DNA of 42,997 nucleotides. Origin: CAZSPL01 sp964608735 (GTDB taxonomy: Bacteria > JAJVIF01 > JAPKYR01 > CAZSPL01). The translations under genes and the position numbers were made by a program. Below, one piece after another: positions 1 through 8,730 of this stretch (positions are counted from its first letter, which is position 1; every line of letters starts with the position of its first letter). The stretch spans positions 1-42,997 of the forward strand of contig CAZSPL010000007.1 in assembly GCA_964608735.1 (NCBI GenBank). The letters run 5' to 3'. Under the pieces are notes generated by a model that was not told the origin of the DNA, made no database searches, and saw nothing but the letters and a program-made list of their open reading frames with translations.

Positions 1-184
1 CGGGCTCGAACGACTCGCCCCACGCGTCGAACGTGTATCCCGCCTCGCTGGTGCTCGTCATGGAGGCGGTGTCGGCGTCGCAGAGGTGCATTGAGGAGCC
101 GAGGGCCGATTGGAACGGAACGAATCTTGATGTACTCAAATTAGAAGTGCGTTCGGTATTTATGTTTTCTTCAGTTACCGGCAT
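1..184 (-). CDS. RHS/YD-repeat-like fragment, runs off the left edge
   Basis: A minus-strand frame opens at ATG 184-182, just after an in-frame TGA, and stays open for 61 codons to the window edge. Residues 27-56 read ALGSS..L.DAD....YTFDAWG. This fits the core pattern of RHS/YD-repeat proteins, where an LGS.R.LTD stretch is followed by a YxYDAxG motif. RHS proteins are usually long, so the short stretch before the motif suggests an N-terminally deleted remnant or a short orphan tip. No clear Shine-Dalgarno site precedes the ATG. The family call is inference from two short motifs, and the C-terminus is not visible. Confidence 0.42.
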   Translation of the reverse strand, partial: MPVTEENINTERTSNLSTSRFVPFQSALGSSMHLCDADTASMTSTSEAGYTFDAWGESFEP

Positions 185-348
185 TCGTTCAACCGCTCAC
201 ATATCATTATCTCTGCTCCGGTAATGCGCCTGCCGCCTTCCCCCCAATCCGGATTATATATACCATGTTCAACGCGTTTATGGAAGCACTTATGAGGCCC
301 CTCCCATTCGCATCAAACTATATAGACGATAATCTGGAGGCTCGACGT

Positions 349-1842
349 ATGCGACGCTATGCTTTCTGGCTGTGCATGATATTTCTGTGCGCCGTCATCG
401 GCTGTTCATCGGCGGGGGAGAATGTCGCTGTCCCTGAAGAGCCCGCCCCGCGCGCGACGCAGTCCGCCAACTCCCATGTTCTCTGGGGCATCTACCAGTT
501 CACCGCCGACCCGGTCGCGCAGACCCTCGAATTCGCGCCCATCCGCGCCGCCGAGATGCATCTCAACGCCCTTCCATTCCTCGAACCGCCTGCGTTCGTC
601 AATCTTTCACTCGACAGCCTGCAGATTAACGGCAACATCGTCGATGCCGACATCGGGTTGAGGCACCCGTTCCTCGGCCTGGATGAATTCACCGGCTTCG
701 ATGTGTGCGGGATATTCATCGGGAGCGGAAGCGTCACCGGTTTCCCCGACACCGGCATAAGGCTCGCCGCGCCCGGACAGATGCGCCTTCTCAACCCCGA
801 CGGCTATTCTCGCTGGTGGAATCCCACCGAGTTCCCGCACAATGCCGGGATGCTCGGTTATGTCGACGGCCTTCTCGGCACGCCCGACTTCGCCGCGAAT
901 TTCAGCGCAACCGTAAACGGATACAAATATTACTGCGACGACCTGACCGATCCCGACACCCCGTTGAGCGAAATCGATTCCCTCTATCGCGGCATGTTCA
1001 GCGCGGGAAATAAGATCATACGCCATTACACGATAGACATGGGCACGGGACTCGTGTTCAATTATGCGATCGATGCGTGCTGGGAATTCCCTCTCGGCTC
1101 CCCGCCATATAACCCCCCGGATGATTTCTCTCCCGCCGCGAACCGCCCCGAGCCTTGGCGTATCGACGCCGAAATCAGCACGAACACGCTATTCCGCTCG
1201 GGCGATATCTCGGGCGGCGGGCTTTCGTTGAAGATAGACGTATATGACTGGTACTCCAAGGAACTGGACAATGTGCGCGTCGACAGCCCGGGCAACTTCA
1301 ACCCGCAATACAACCTTGTCCCTTCCGGCGGGGGCGATGGATACCAGACGTATGAGGTGGTCATCCCGCATGCCACACCGGCGGCGGATGAAATCTCTGT
1401 GCTGATAACCGCCGCATGCGAGCAGGAAAATTTCGGCGGCTTCATCAACGGTAAGTTCACATCGGCATACTATGTGCTGAGCGTACCGGTCGGCGATGCC
1501 CCGCAGGGGGAACTCGCGGCGATGGGTACCGCGCGGATATATCCATACTTCGACGGCTTCGGCCCAACCGGTACCGCGCTCGACCCCGTCCCCACCGAAT
1601 GGCTGCTGACACTCGATGCATCCCAGTCGACCGGCCCGATTTATCAGTATTGCTGGGAGCTTAGCGGCGATGACCTGTTCGACGATGCCGAGGGGATGAT
1701 CGCCGTAACATCGTTCCCCAACCCCGGCAATTTCGTCATCAAGCTGAAAGTCACCGATGGATTCGGCGGCGAGAATATATATGAACTCCCCGGCTCTTAC
1801 GAGGTGGTGACCGGCACATATGTCAGCAGCCAGGCGTGCTGA
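349..1842 (+). CDS. Module-sharing lipoprotein 1, N-terminal part (stops at in-frame TGA)
   Basis: A predicted lipoprotein of 497 residues. The start is ATG 349, preceded by GGAGG at 336-340 with an 8-base spacer; an upstream in-frame ATG at 265 lacks such a site. Residues 1-19 form a signal peptide with lipobox VIGC (Cys19). Residues of roughly 40-370 are the shared N-terminal module of this window, with LWGIYQF, GFDVCG, LLNPDGYSRWWNP, GYVDGLLGTP and NGYKYY. A PKD-like domain (LTLDASQSTG, WELSGDDLFDD, KVTD) follows at about 390-485. The frame ends at TGA 1840-1842. The tandem paralogue at 3096 has glycine there and continues into a beta-helix domain. Here the same frame also reopens directly after the stop, so this is probably one gene split by a nonsense codon. 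The role is unknown; a surface or periplasmic location is inferred. Confidence 0.8.
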   Translation: MRRYAFWLCMIFLCAVIGCSSAGENVAVPEEPAPRATQSANSHVLWGIYQFTADPVAQTLEFAPIRAAEMHLNALPFLEPPAFVNLSLDSLQINGNIVDADIGLRHPFLGLDEFTGFDVCGIFIGSGSVTGFPDTGIRLAAPGQMRLLNPDGYSRWWNPTEFPHNAGMLGYVDGLLGTPDFAANFSATVNGYKYYCDDLTDPDTPLSEIDSLYRGMFSAGNKIIRHYTIDMGTGLVFNYAIDACWEFPLGSPPYNPPDDFSPAANRPEPWRIDAEISTNTLFRSGDISGGGLSLKIDVYDWYSKELDNVRVDSPGNFNPQYNLVPSGGGDGYQTYEVVIPHATPAADEISVLITAACEQENFGGFINGKFTSAYYVLSVPVGDAPQGELAAMGTARIYPYFDGFGPTGTALDPVPTEWLLTLDASQSTGPIYQYCWELSGDDLFDDAEGMIAVTSFPNPGNFVIKLKVTDGFGGENIYELPGSYEVVTGTYVSSQAC

Positions 1843-1854
1843 ACTCGCAACGGG

Positions 1855-2772
1855 ATGCGGGCGCATCCCTGGGAAACAATACAGGACGCACTCGACCATG
1901 TCGGAGCCGGAGCTTACATTCTTGCGAGAGGCGATGATAATCTCGGCGGACAGTGCGTCTACACAAGCGACCTGCTCATCGGCCCGGGGCACGAGGACAC
2001 TCGCATCCAGGGCTATTACGGCAACACCGCCACTGACTTACCCCCGATGCAGACGGGATATGTCCGGGTTGAAGCTGACAAGGTGACGTTCGACGGCTTC
2101 GAGGTCACCGGCCCGTCGATCAGCAACTACGTCTATTCCACCTACCAGCACGCCGCAAAGCTCGGGATGAATAACGCCGACGATGTCGTGTTCCGCCATC
2201 TGTACATCCACAACATCGGCTATACATCAGACCTGTGCAAAGCGATAATCGCATGGGGCGGCGGAAGCCTGACGGTTGAGAATGTCCTCGAAGTCGACCT
2301 CGAAGTCAGCCGCATCAAGAACGGCATGCACCAGGGGCTTCCGACGATGACCATCCGGAACTGTACATTCGACCGCCTCGGCAACGATTCGGGCATCGTG
2401 GTGGGGGGATTTTATCGCAGCGCCGATGCGGGCGCGGCGGCGAATATCGTCAACAGCATATGGACCGACCTCGGCGCGGACGGCTTCTACTACATATGCC
2501 GTACCACCAACGGCCCGCTGAATTTCGACTATTCATGCACCAGCGATACCCCTGTCGCCCCCGACGGCGGCTACTATTTCTTCCAGGTCACGCCCGGCGC
2601 GGGATGCATCACCGATGACCCGGTGTATATCGACCCGATGTCGAACCATCATCTCGACGACGCCTCGCCATGCATTGACACCGGCGATCCGTCGATTACC
2701 GACTATGATTCCTCTCAGTCCGACATGGGCTGCTACGGCGGCCCGTACGGCGACTGGGATTTTGAGAATTAA
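1855..2772 (+). CDS. C-terminal beta-helix half of the stop-interrupted lipoprotein 1
   Basis: This frame is in phase with the upstream lipoprotein and separated from it only by TGA 1840-1842 and four codons. It aligns without gaps to the C-terminal half of the paralogue at 3096-5492. It begins with the pectate-lyase-like entry pattern (P.ETIQDAL), continues through repeated short strands (VTFDGFEVTG, LYIHNIG, IRNCTFDRLG) and ends with SPCIDTGDPS and DMGCYGGPYGDWDFEN. That ending resembles the close of right-handed beta-helix surface proteins (choice-of-anchor Q type). ATG 1855 has no Shine-Dalgarno site and the product would lack a signal peptide. Independent translation therefore looks unlikely; it is either the dead 3' half of a pseudogene or is reached by readthrough. 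Confidence 0.7.
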   Translation: MRAHPWETIQDALDHVGAGAYILARGDDNLGGQCVYTSDLLIGPGHEDTRIQGYYGNTATDLPPMQTGYVRVEADKVTFDGFEVTGPSISNYVYSTYQHAAKLGMNNADDVVFRHLYIHNIGYTSDLCKAIIAWGGGSLTVENVLEVDLEVSRIKNGMHQGLPTMTIRNCTFDRLGNDSGIVVGGFYRSADAGAAANIVNSIWTDLGADGFYYICRTTNGPLNFDYSCTSDTPVAPDGGYYFFQVTPGAGCITDDPVYIDPMSNHHLDDASPCIDTGDPSITDYDSSQSDMGCYGGPYGDWDFEN

Positions 2773-2799
2773 GAATAACACTACTAACCACCCATCAAT

Positions 2800-3017
2800 G
2801 GTGCCACGGGTACGCGAGTCCGCGAGCTTACCCGTGTCTGTTGGCCGCTCGCTGACGCTCGCGGTTCTGTGAAAGATGTCCCCTCCCTGACGGTCGGGGC
2901 TCGGGCTTAATTCCAGATTATAATATTCTTAAGTAAATAAACACCGTGTGGCACGGTCAAGCGGCTGCCAACTCGAATGCCCTTCCAACCCGCTTGAAGC
3001 TTGCCCGTGTCTTTGTC
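2800..3017 (+). repeat. Dispersed hairpin repeat, copy A (two modules)
   Basis: Module 1 (about 2800-2905) contains an inverted repeat, CACGGGTA at 2805-2812 against TACCCGTG at 2829-2836, with an inner CGCG/CGCG pair. It is followed by a stretch ending in ACGGTCGGGGCTCGGG. Module 2 (2946-3017) starts GTGTGGCACGGTCAAGCGG and ends AAGCTTGCCCGTGTCTTTG, again able to pair end to end. Related copies lie at 5560-5718, 11841-11962 and 16157-16250. Module 2 adds a false in-frame N-terminal extension to the gene that starts at 3096. A TATAAT box lies at 2919-2924 between the modules. This repeat fills most of the 323-base gap between genes. Confidence 0.8.
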
Positions 3018-3095
3018 GCGCATATCCATCCTTTTCATCTCAAACCGCCCCTCGAACGCATCCAAGAACATAGCAAGCCACAGGAGGCTGAATCC

Positions 3096-5492
3096 ATGAG
3101 GAAGCATATATTCATCATTCTTCTCGCATCCCTCGTTTTCGCGATAGGCTGCTCCGGCGCATCGAACGATGTCGCCGCGCCCGCGAAATCTCTCGAGAGG
3201 GATTCCATCGATGCATCCTCCCATATGCTCTGGGGATACTATCAATTCATCGCCGACCCGGTCGCGGGCACTCTCGAAATTACGCCGATGCGCGGAACCG
3301 AGATGCATCTCAACGCACTGCCGTTTCTCGAACCCCCGGCGTTCGTCCATGTATCGCTGGAAAGCCTCGAGATAAACGGCAACACGGTCGAAGCCGACAT
3401 CGGCCTCAGGCACCCATTCCTCGGGCTTACGGAATTCTCCGGCTTCGATGTCTGCGGCATCCTCATCTCCGATGGAAGCATTAGCGGATTCAGCGACGCC
3501 GGCATCGTAATCCCCGGCGCGGGCGATGTCCGCCTCCTGAATCCCGACGGCTACAGCCGCTGGTGGAATCCATCCGAATTCCCCGCCGGTGCCGGGATGT
3601 TCGGATACCAGGACGGCATGCTCGGTACTCCCGATTCAATAGCGGATTTCTCAGCCACCGTCAACGGGTATAAATATTTCTGCGACGACCTCGACGACCC
3701 GGACGGCCCGCTGAGCGACGTCACTCCTGAAAGCCGCGGCCTGTTCAACGCCGGGCAGAAGAATATCAGGCATTACACCATCGACATCACACCGGGACTC
3801 GTCTTCAACTACGCGGTTGACGCGAACTGGGTATTCCCACAGGGCGACCCGCCGTGGACCGCTCCCGATGATTTTTCGCTTTCGGCGAATCGTCCCGAGG
3901 CTTGGTGGATTGATGCTTCGATAACCAATAACACCCTCTGGAATGACGGCAACGATTCGGGCGGGGCGCTCTCGCTCGATATCGATGTCTACGACCGGCA
4001 GAACATGGAACTCAACACCGTCAACATCGAATCCCCCGGCAATTTCACTGCCCAGATGGACATCGCCAACACTGGCACCGGCGCGGACTTCTCGACATAC
4101 GAAGTCGACATCACCGATGCCACACCGGCGTATGGCGAAATTGAAGTGCTGATAAGCGTCGTAAGCGAGGATGCCGATTTCGCTGAATTCCTGCCCGGCA
4201 CAAACACGACAGCATACCAGGTAGTAAGCGCATCGGTCGAATCCGAGCCCGCCGACCTCGAAGCTTTCGCCACGGTGGAGATCGAGCCTTTCTTCGACGG
4301 CTTCGGCCCGACGGGTGCGAGCGGCGACCCGATTCCCACCGAATGGTATTTAACCCTCGATGCATCGGCATCCACGGGCGCGATAGTCGATTATCTCTGG
4401 GAGATGAACGGCGATGATTTGTTCGATGACGCATCGGGCATGATCGTCAGCGCCGGATTCCCCGACCCCGGTACGCACGTCATCAAATTGAAAATCACCA
4501 ACGGCGCATCCGGCGAGGATGTCTACGAGTTACCCGATTCATATGAAGTGGTGCAGGGGACATATGTCGATGCGGCATTCGGCGGCTCCCCCGATGGTTC
4601 CCGCGCTAATCCATATACATCGATCCTCACCGCCCTCGATAGCGGCGGCGCGGGAGGATATGTTCTCGCTCGCGGCGACGACGGAGCCGGCGGGCAGAAC
4701 CCCTATGCGAGCGACCTCGACCTCGGCGCCGCCTATGACAACTCGCGGATACAGGGATATTACGGCAACATCACCACCGATGAGCCGCCGATGTTCACGG
4801 GCCTTCTGCATACGATGGGAAGCAATATCACGTTCGACGGATTTGAAGTGACCGGTTCATCGAGCTACTACTATTCGCCCTTCGGACATCGCTCGAAGCT
4901 CGGTAACGAAGGCGGAGTGAATATCCTCTTCAGGCATCTGTACATCCACGACATAAATAACACCGCTAACCTGTGCAAAGCGATACTCGCATGGTCGGGC
5001 GGCGACCTGGTGGTGCAGAACGTGCTCGAGATACCGCTCGCGTGCAGCTATGAGAAAAACCAGTCGCACTATGGCAGCCCGTACATCACCTTCGAGAACT
5101 GCACGTTCGACAGGCTGGGTACGGATTCCTTTGGGTTTGCATATTATCGGAGCGGCGGGACTGGCTTCATCGATAACTGTATCTGGACCGATATCGGGAC
5201 CGGCAGCTTCTTCTATATCGGGATGGCGGGTGGAAGTATAACGGTCAATTACACCTGCACGAGCGACACACCCACGCCGCCGGACGGGGCGGGCTATTAC
5301 AACTTTACCCCGGGTGGAACCGGCTTGATTACGACCAATCCAACTTATGTCGATCCCTATTCCGATCACCACCTGCAGTCCGGTTCGCCATGTATCAACA
5401 CCGGTGATCCATCGATAGCCGACTACGACGGCTCGGTATCGGACATGGGCTGCTACGGCGGGCCTTACGGCGATTGGGATTTCGAGAATTAA
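3096..5492 (+). CDS. Module-sharing lipoprotein 2 with PKD and beta-helix domains
   Basis: An intact 798-residue lipoprotein and tandem paralogue of the broken gene upstream. ATG 3096 follows AGGAGG (3082-3087) by 8 bases, and the lipobox is AIGC (Cys19). An earlier in-frame start at 2946 lies inside a dispersed repeat and is rejected. Residues of about 40-380 are the shared module (LWGYYQF, GFDVCG, NPDGYSRWWNP, GYQDGMLGTP, NGYKYF). Residues of about 385-480 are PKD-like (LTLDASASTG, WEMNGDDLFDD). Residues 490-798 form a right-handed beta-helix-type domain starting GSPDGSRANPYTSI and ending SPCINTGDPS and GCYGGPYGDWDFEN. No catalytic acidic cluster typical of pectate lyases could be picked out, so binding or a structural surface role is as likely as polysaccharide cleavage. 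Confidence 0.85.
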   Translation: MRKHIFIILLASLVFAIGCSGASNDVAAPAKSLERDSIDASSHMLWGYYQFIADPVAGTLEITPMRGTEMHLNALPFLEPPAFVHVSLESLEINGNTVEADIGLRHPFLGLTEFSGFDVCGILISDGSISGFSDAGIVIPGAGDVRLLNPDGYSRWWNPSEFPAGAGMFGYQDGMLGTPDSIADFSATVNGYKYFCDDLDDPDGPLSDVTPESRGLFNAGQKNIRHYTIDITPGLVFNYAVDANWVFPQGDPPWTAPDDFSLSANRPEAWWIDASITNNTLWNDGNDSGGALSLDIDVYDRQNMELNTVNIESPGNFTAQMDIANTGTGADFSTYEVDITDATPAYGEIEVLISVVSEDADFAEFLPGTNTTAYQVVSASVESEPADLEAFATVEIEPFFDGFGPTGASGDPIPTEWYLTLDASASTGAIVDYLWEMNGDDLFDDASGMIVSAGFPDPGTHVIKLKITNGASGEDVYELPDSYEVVQGTYVDAAFGGSPDGSRANPYTSILTALDSGGAGGYVLARGDDGAGGQNPYASDLDLGAAYDNSRIQGYYGNITTDEPPMFTGLLHTMGSNITFDGFEVTGSSSYYYSPFGHRSKLGNEGGVNILFRHLYIHDINNTANLCKAILAWSGGDLVVQNVLEIPLACSYEKNQSHYGSPYITFENCTFDRLGTDSFGFAYYRSGGTGFIDNCIWTDIGTGSFFYIGMAGGSITVNYTCTSDTPTPPDGAGYYNFTPGGTGLITTNPTYVDPYSDHHLQSGSPCINTGDPSIADYDGSVSDMGCYGGPYGDWDFEN

Positions 5493-5526
5493 CAGCGTTA
5501 TCGCTGATCGAATGAAGTTAATCATC

Positions 5527-5552
5527 AAGCAGGTTTCCAAGCCTGCTTTTTC
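5527..5552 (+). terminator. Rho-independent terminator after lipoprotein 2
   Basis: A 9-bp stem, AAGCAGGTT (5527-5535) with AGCCTGCTT (5540-5548), closes a TCCA loop and runs into TTTCT. It lies 35 bases past the stop codon of the gene ending at 5492. Confidence 0.85.
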
Positions 5553-5559
5553 TATTCCT

Positions 5560-5718
5560 GGTGCCACGGGCACGCGAGTCCGCGAGCTTGCCCGTGTCTT
5601 TGACCCCTCCCTGACGGTCGGGGCTCGGGTTCTTAATGGGAAATAAATCCGTGTGGCACGGACAAGCGGCTGCCCATCACAACACACTTCCAACTCCCAT
5701 AAAGCTTGCCCGTGTCTT
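5560..5718 (+). repeat. Dispersed hairpin repeat, copy B (two modules)
   Basis: Module 1 (5560-5630) has the inverted repeat CACGGGCA (5565-5572) and TGCCCGTG (5589-5596) around CGCGAGTCCGCG. Module 2 (5651-5718) runs from GTGTGGCACGGACAAGCGG to AAGCTTGCCCGTGTCTT. Orientation and order match copy A. Compared with copy A, the fifth stem pair from the loop changes from T:A to C:G on both arms, a compensatory change. Module 2 again supplies a false N-terminal extension to the next gene. Confidence 0.8.
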
Positions 5719-5742
5719 ACATCAACCCATGCCCCTCATCGC

Positions 5743-5751
5743 TGGTATAAT
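5743..5751 (+). promoter_or_regulatory. Extended -10 promoter for tlyA
   Basis: TGGTATAAT, with the extended TGn motif. No TTGACA-like -35 is visible 17 bases upstream. A start site 7 bases past the box would be near 5758, only about 4 bases before ATG 5762. Confidence 0.6.
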
Positions 5752-5761
5752 ACTCCAACCG

Positions 5762-6574
5762 ATGCCCGACAAACTTTCGAAAATCCGCCTCGATATCCTC
5801 CTCACCGATGAGGGTTACTTCCCATCGCGCAAAATGGCCCAGGCCGCGATAATGGCCGGACGCGTCTACATCGACGGCGTCAAGAAAGAAAAAGCGGGCG
5901 AGCGGATTCTTCCCGGCGCCCGCATCGAAATAACAGAGCCGATGCCCTATGTCGGCCGCGGCGCGTTGAAGCTCGAAGGCGCGCTCAAGGATTTCAACAT
6001 CGACCCCGCGGGATATACCTGCCTCGACATAGGCGCGTCGACCGGCGGATTCACCGACTACCTTCTGCAGCGCGGCGCTGAACGGGTTTACGCGCTCGAT
6101 GTGGGCTACGGCCTGTTGGCGACGAAAATCCGCAACGATGAGCGCGTCGTCGTTATGGAGCGATTCAACGCGCGGCACCTCGGGCCGGGGGATATCCCGG
6201 AGAAACTTGACCTCATCGTGATGGATGTCAGTTTCATATCCATACGCCTCATCCTCGTCAACCTGCCTGTGTTGCTGAAGCTGGGTGGGCGCGTGGTCAG
6301 TCTCATCAAGCCGCAGTTCGAAGTGGGACGCGGGCACGTGGGAAGCGGCGGCATCGTGCGTAAGGCGGAACCGGTCATGGATGCGTTGCGCAGGATAAAG
6401 GCGCTCGATGAAATCCACGAGTTATACCTGAACGACCTCACCATGTCCCCCATCGAAGGCACCCGAGGTAACAGGGAGCTTTTCGGGCTGTTCGAACTCA
6501 CCGACTCCGGCTTCCGCGGCCCTGAATTCGACTCCCGCCTCTCCTCGCTCCTCGAAAAGTCAGGACTGTCCTGA
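5762..6574 (+). CDS. tlyA: TlyA-family rRNA 2'-O-methyltransferase / hemolysin-like
   Basis: This 270-residue protein has the TlyA layout: an N-terminal S4 RNA-binding domain (residues 5-65, RLDILLTDEG then GRVYIDG) and an FtsJ-like methyltransferase domain. The SAM-binding motif LDIGASTGGFTD lies at about residues 83-94, and LIKPQFEVGR near 185 is the characteristic TlyA lysine motif. Characterised relatives methylate ribose on 16S and 23S rRNA; that function is taken from the family. ATG 5762 is chosen because an S4 domain normally begins within a few residues of the N-terminus. The 42 extra codons reaching back to 5636 lie in a dispersed repeat. There is no Shine-Dalgarno site; the extended -10 just upstream suggests a near-leaderless mRNA. 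Confidence 0.9.
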   Translation: MPDKLSKIRLDILLTDEGYFPSRKMAQAAIMAGRVYIDGVKKEKAGERILPGARIEITEPMPYVGRGALKLEGALKDFNIDPAGYTCLDIGASTGGFTDYLLQRGAERVYALDVGYGLLATKIRNDERVVVMERFNARHLGPGDIPEKLDLIVMDVSFISIRLILVNLPVLLKLGGRVVSLIKPQFEVGRGHVGSGGIVRKAEPVMDALRRIKALDEIHELYLNDLTMSPIEGTRGNRELFGLFELTDSGFRGPEFDSRLSSLLEKSGLS

Positions 6575-6581
6575 CTTTTTT
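6555..6581 (+). terminator. Terminator overlapping the 3' end of tlyA
   Basis: AAAAGTCAGGA (6555-6565) pairs with TCCTGACTTTT (6569-6579) around a CTG loop, followed by further T residues. The tlyA stop codon at 6572-6574 lies inside the descending arm, so the hairpin encodes the last residues of the protein. Confidence 0.85.
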
Positions 6582-6582
6582 G

Positions 6583-6591
6583 TGATACAAT
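6583..6591 (+). promoter_or_regulatory. Extended -10 promoter for the gene at 6601
   Basis: TGATACAAT, immediately downstream of the tlyA terminator. The predicted transcript start is near 6598, about 3 bases before the TTG start codon. No -35 element was seen. Confidence 0.55.
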
Positions 6592-6600
6592 TATCAAGCG

Positions 6601-7689
6601 TTGGTTCCCCGATATAAATGGCTCGCTGTGGCGGGCTTTATAATTTGCCTCATAACGTCCGGCTGCTCCGGCGCCGCTGATGGCGCGCGTAGGGAGTATG
6701 TCGTCGTCTCCGGCGTTGATGCCGTCTATGCCCTCGATGCCGTGTCCGGCGCGCTCTACGAACTCGGGAGCGATGAATCGGGGATGGGATGGTACCGCGA
6801 AATAAAGTACGAGCGCATTCCCGGCGCGCATTTTCTCCCGGTTGCCGATACGCGCGATGACGGCTCCGTACATTTCATCGGCACCGACAACGGACGCCTG
6901 TTCGATATCGACTTCTCCCGAAACGCCGATTCCGTCGGCGTCGCGCCCAGCGAAATCGCCCCGCGCGATGGCGAATCGGTCATCGCCGTCGATGAGGATG
7001 ACTACATCATTCGCTCCGACAAGGGGCTGCGGTTCACCGGTGGCGGCTATGAGATCCCCAAACCAGACGGTGATTTCGTGATGCCCGTCGCGGCGAAGGA
7101 TTATCTCGGGGAATGGGTGGTCGTATGGCCGGAGAGGATTGTGATACCCAAAGACCCCGATGAGTGGAGGAAAATTGCCATGGTCGGCGCGGGCCCGACC
7201 GGACAATTCACCGTACAGGTCATCTCGGACGGCTACGTGCTCGATGAATACAGGATTTCGAACCCCACCTATCACGAGACCCATGCCACCGGGTTGATAG
7301 CCGCGCTTGTCGATGCGGATGATAATCTCCTGCTTCTCGACGACAAGGGCTATGTCACAGTCTATTTCGAAGGGAAGATCGTCAACAATTTCTTCGCGGG
7401 GATATCGCCTTCCCGTTATGCGGTCAACTCTGCATCCCCCGGCCCGTCCGGCAACATCCTCGTCACCAACGCGGTCAACCGTGTCGTCAATCTCTACAAC
7501 CCCACCGACGGCTCAGTCGCCTATTCGTGGCGGCTTCCTGCCGAACGCGCCGGCATTTCGAGCAAGGCGAAGATATTCATGTGCTCCGTGGATATCGTCA
7601 TGCTTGTGCTTATCGTGATGCTTATCGTTCGCCTCAACTCGCGTCTCAAGCGCTACAGGGAATACAGGAAGGGTGATGGTGTATCGTGA
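6601..7689 (+). CDS. Lipoprotein with propeller-like domain and C-terminal membrane helix, unknown function
   Basis: A 362-residue protein that I do not recognise. TTG 6601 is the only workable start. Residues 1-22 form a signal peptide ending TSGC, an acceptable lipobox. The body is a run of short beta-rich repeats with acidic turns (AVDEDDYII, ALVDADDNLLLLDD, NILVTNAVNRVVNLYNP), resembling a PQQ or WD-like propeller. Near the C-terminus (about residues 322-342) a strong hydrophobic segment, VDIVMLVLIVMLIV, is followed by basic residues (RLNSRLKRYREYRK). A lipid anchor at one end and a membrane helix at the other is unusual: the N-terminus may be an ordinary signal anchor instead. The stop overlaps the aroE start in TGATG, implying translational coupling. 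Confidence 0.75.
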   Translation: MVPRYKWLAVAGFIICLITSGCSGAADGARREYVVVSGVDAVYALDAVSGALYELGSDESGMGWYREIKYERIPGAHFLPVADTRDDGSVHFIGTDNGRLFDIDFSRNADSVGVAPSEIAPRDGESVIAVDEDDYIIRSDKGLRFTGGGYEIPKPDGDFVMPVAAKDYLGEWVVVWPERIVIPKDPDEWRKIAMVGAGPTGQFTVQVISDGYVLDEYRISNPTYHETHATGLIAALVDADDNLLLLDDKGYVTVYFEGKIVNNFFAGISPSRYAVNSASPGPSGNILVTNAVNRVVNLYNPTDGSVAYSWRLPAERAGISSKAKIFMCSVDIVMLVLIVMLIVRLNSRLKRYREYRKGDGVS

Positions 7690-8603
7690 TGGCATCGAGT
7701 GCTGAAATATATGGAGTCATAGGGGGAAGGCTCATCCATTCCCTTTCGCCGAAACTCATGAACCATATCGCCGTCGGCTTCGGACGCGACGAGCGATTCA
7801 GCGCGATAGAACTCGACCCCGAAAGCCTGCCCGGATTTATCGATGACTTGCGCGCCGCCGAACGAGTCTGCCTCAATGTCACGAGCCCGTTCAAGGAAGA
7901 GATAATCCTTATGCTCGATAATCTTTCCGGCGATGCTGCCGACGCGCGCGCCGTGAATATCGTCATCGGCGATTCCGGCGAGTTATCGGGATACAATGCC
8001 GACATCAACGGGTTCCTTGCGCCCGCCAAGTTCCTCGGCGAGATCAAGTCGAGGAATGACGCGAACGGCGTACCCCCGATCGCGATGATACTCGGCTCCG
8101 GCGGCGCGGCGACGGCAATGGCGATCGGCCTGCAGCGGGCATGGGGAAGCGGCAGGCTCGTATTCATGGCCCGTGACAGGGAACGCCTCCAGGGCAAGAT
8201 CACGCGCCTGCGGGAACTGTTCGAAGGCTCGGAGATGGAATTCCTCGCGGCGTGGTCGCCGGATGACGCCCGCGAAATGGTGTTCCGTCGCAAACAGAAC
8301 GTCAAACTCCTCCTGAATGCCACGCCGATTGGGCAATGGCCCGATGCCGGCAGCGACCCGTTTGAGACGTTCGGCATGTGCGACGACGAGTTGAATAACT
8401 TTGATTATTACTACGATGCAGTGTACAATCCCCCCCGTACCGCCGGGATGAAACATATGCTCAATGCCGGTTGCGCGAATGTCATCGGCGGGATAGACTG
8501 GTTCTGCCGCCAGGCTGTACTGAGCGCCGAGATGTTTTTCGGTAGGCGGCCGTCGGAAGATGAAGTGCGGCGTTTTGTCGAGTCGGAGCTTAAAAGGGCT
8601 TGA
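7689..8603 (+). CDS. aroE: Shikimate dehydrogenase
   Basis: AroE reduces 3-dehydroshikimate to shikimate with NADPH, the fourth step of the shikimate pathway in the cytoplasm. Visible motifs, in order, are SLSP near residue 18 (shikimate-binding serines), NVTSPFKEE (catalytic lysine), GYNADINGF (usually G.NTD..G), the Rossmann loop GSGGAATAMA, NATPIGQ, and YDAVYNPPRT. The length of about 304 residues is slightly above the usual 270-290. ATG 7689 overlaps the upstream stop; GTG 7686 is an alternative. It is followed by aroC, aroK and aroB on the same strand. The NAD for NTD replacement is conservative and the enzyme should be active. Confidence 0.93.
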   Translation: MASSAEIYGVIGGRLIHSLSPKLMNHIAVGFGRDERFSAIELDPESLPGFIDDLRAAERVCLNVTSPFKEEIILMLDNLSGDAADARAVNIVIGDSGELSGYNADINGFLAPAKFLGEIKSRNDANGVPPIAMILGSGGAATAMAIGLQRAWGSGRLVFMARDRERLQGKITRLRELFEGSEMEFLAAWSPDDAREMVFRRKQNVKLLLNATPIGQWPDAGSDPFETFGMCDDELNNFDYYYDAVYNPPRTAGMKHMLNAGCANVIGGIDWFCRQAVLSAEMFFGRRPSEDEVRRFVESELKRA

Positions 8604-8730
8604 GGATGCCGGAAATCGAAGGAAGTAAGATAAGTTTCCTTAAAGATGTTTAACCTGTTGATTTTACAGTCTGGTTAACTTTTAATAATCATATTAACGC
8701 TTTGAGGCCGAAAATATCATGTAGAGATCT

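Noticed and set aside
33..224. Plus-strand 63-residue frame at the left edge
   Set aside because: It overlaps the more convincing minus-strand RHS-like frame and has no ribosome site.
1840..1842. TGA as a reassigned glycine codon (as in code 25) or as selenocysteine
   Set aside because: Many genes here end in TGA (tlyA, aroE, aroB, the 6601 gene, the esterase gene) and none of the conserved enzymes contains an internal TGA. The paralogue has Gly, not Cys, and no SECIS-like hairpin was evident.
2946..3095. N-terminal extension of lipoprotein 2 starting WHGQAAANSNALP
   Set aside because: It is translated from dispersed-repeat module 2; very similar text appears before tlyA and on the minus strand at 11950. 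The strong AGGAGG and signal peptide at 3096 mark the real start.
6106..7284. 392-residue minus-strand open frame across tlyA and the next gene
   Set aside because: It crosses a terminator and a promoter of the opposite strand and shows no family motif; a shadow from biased codons.
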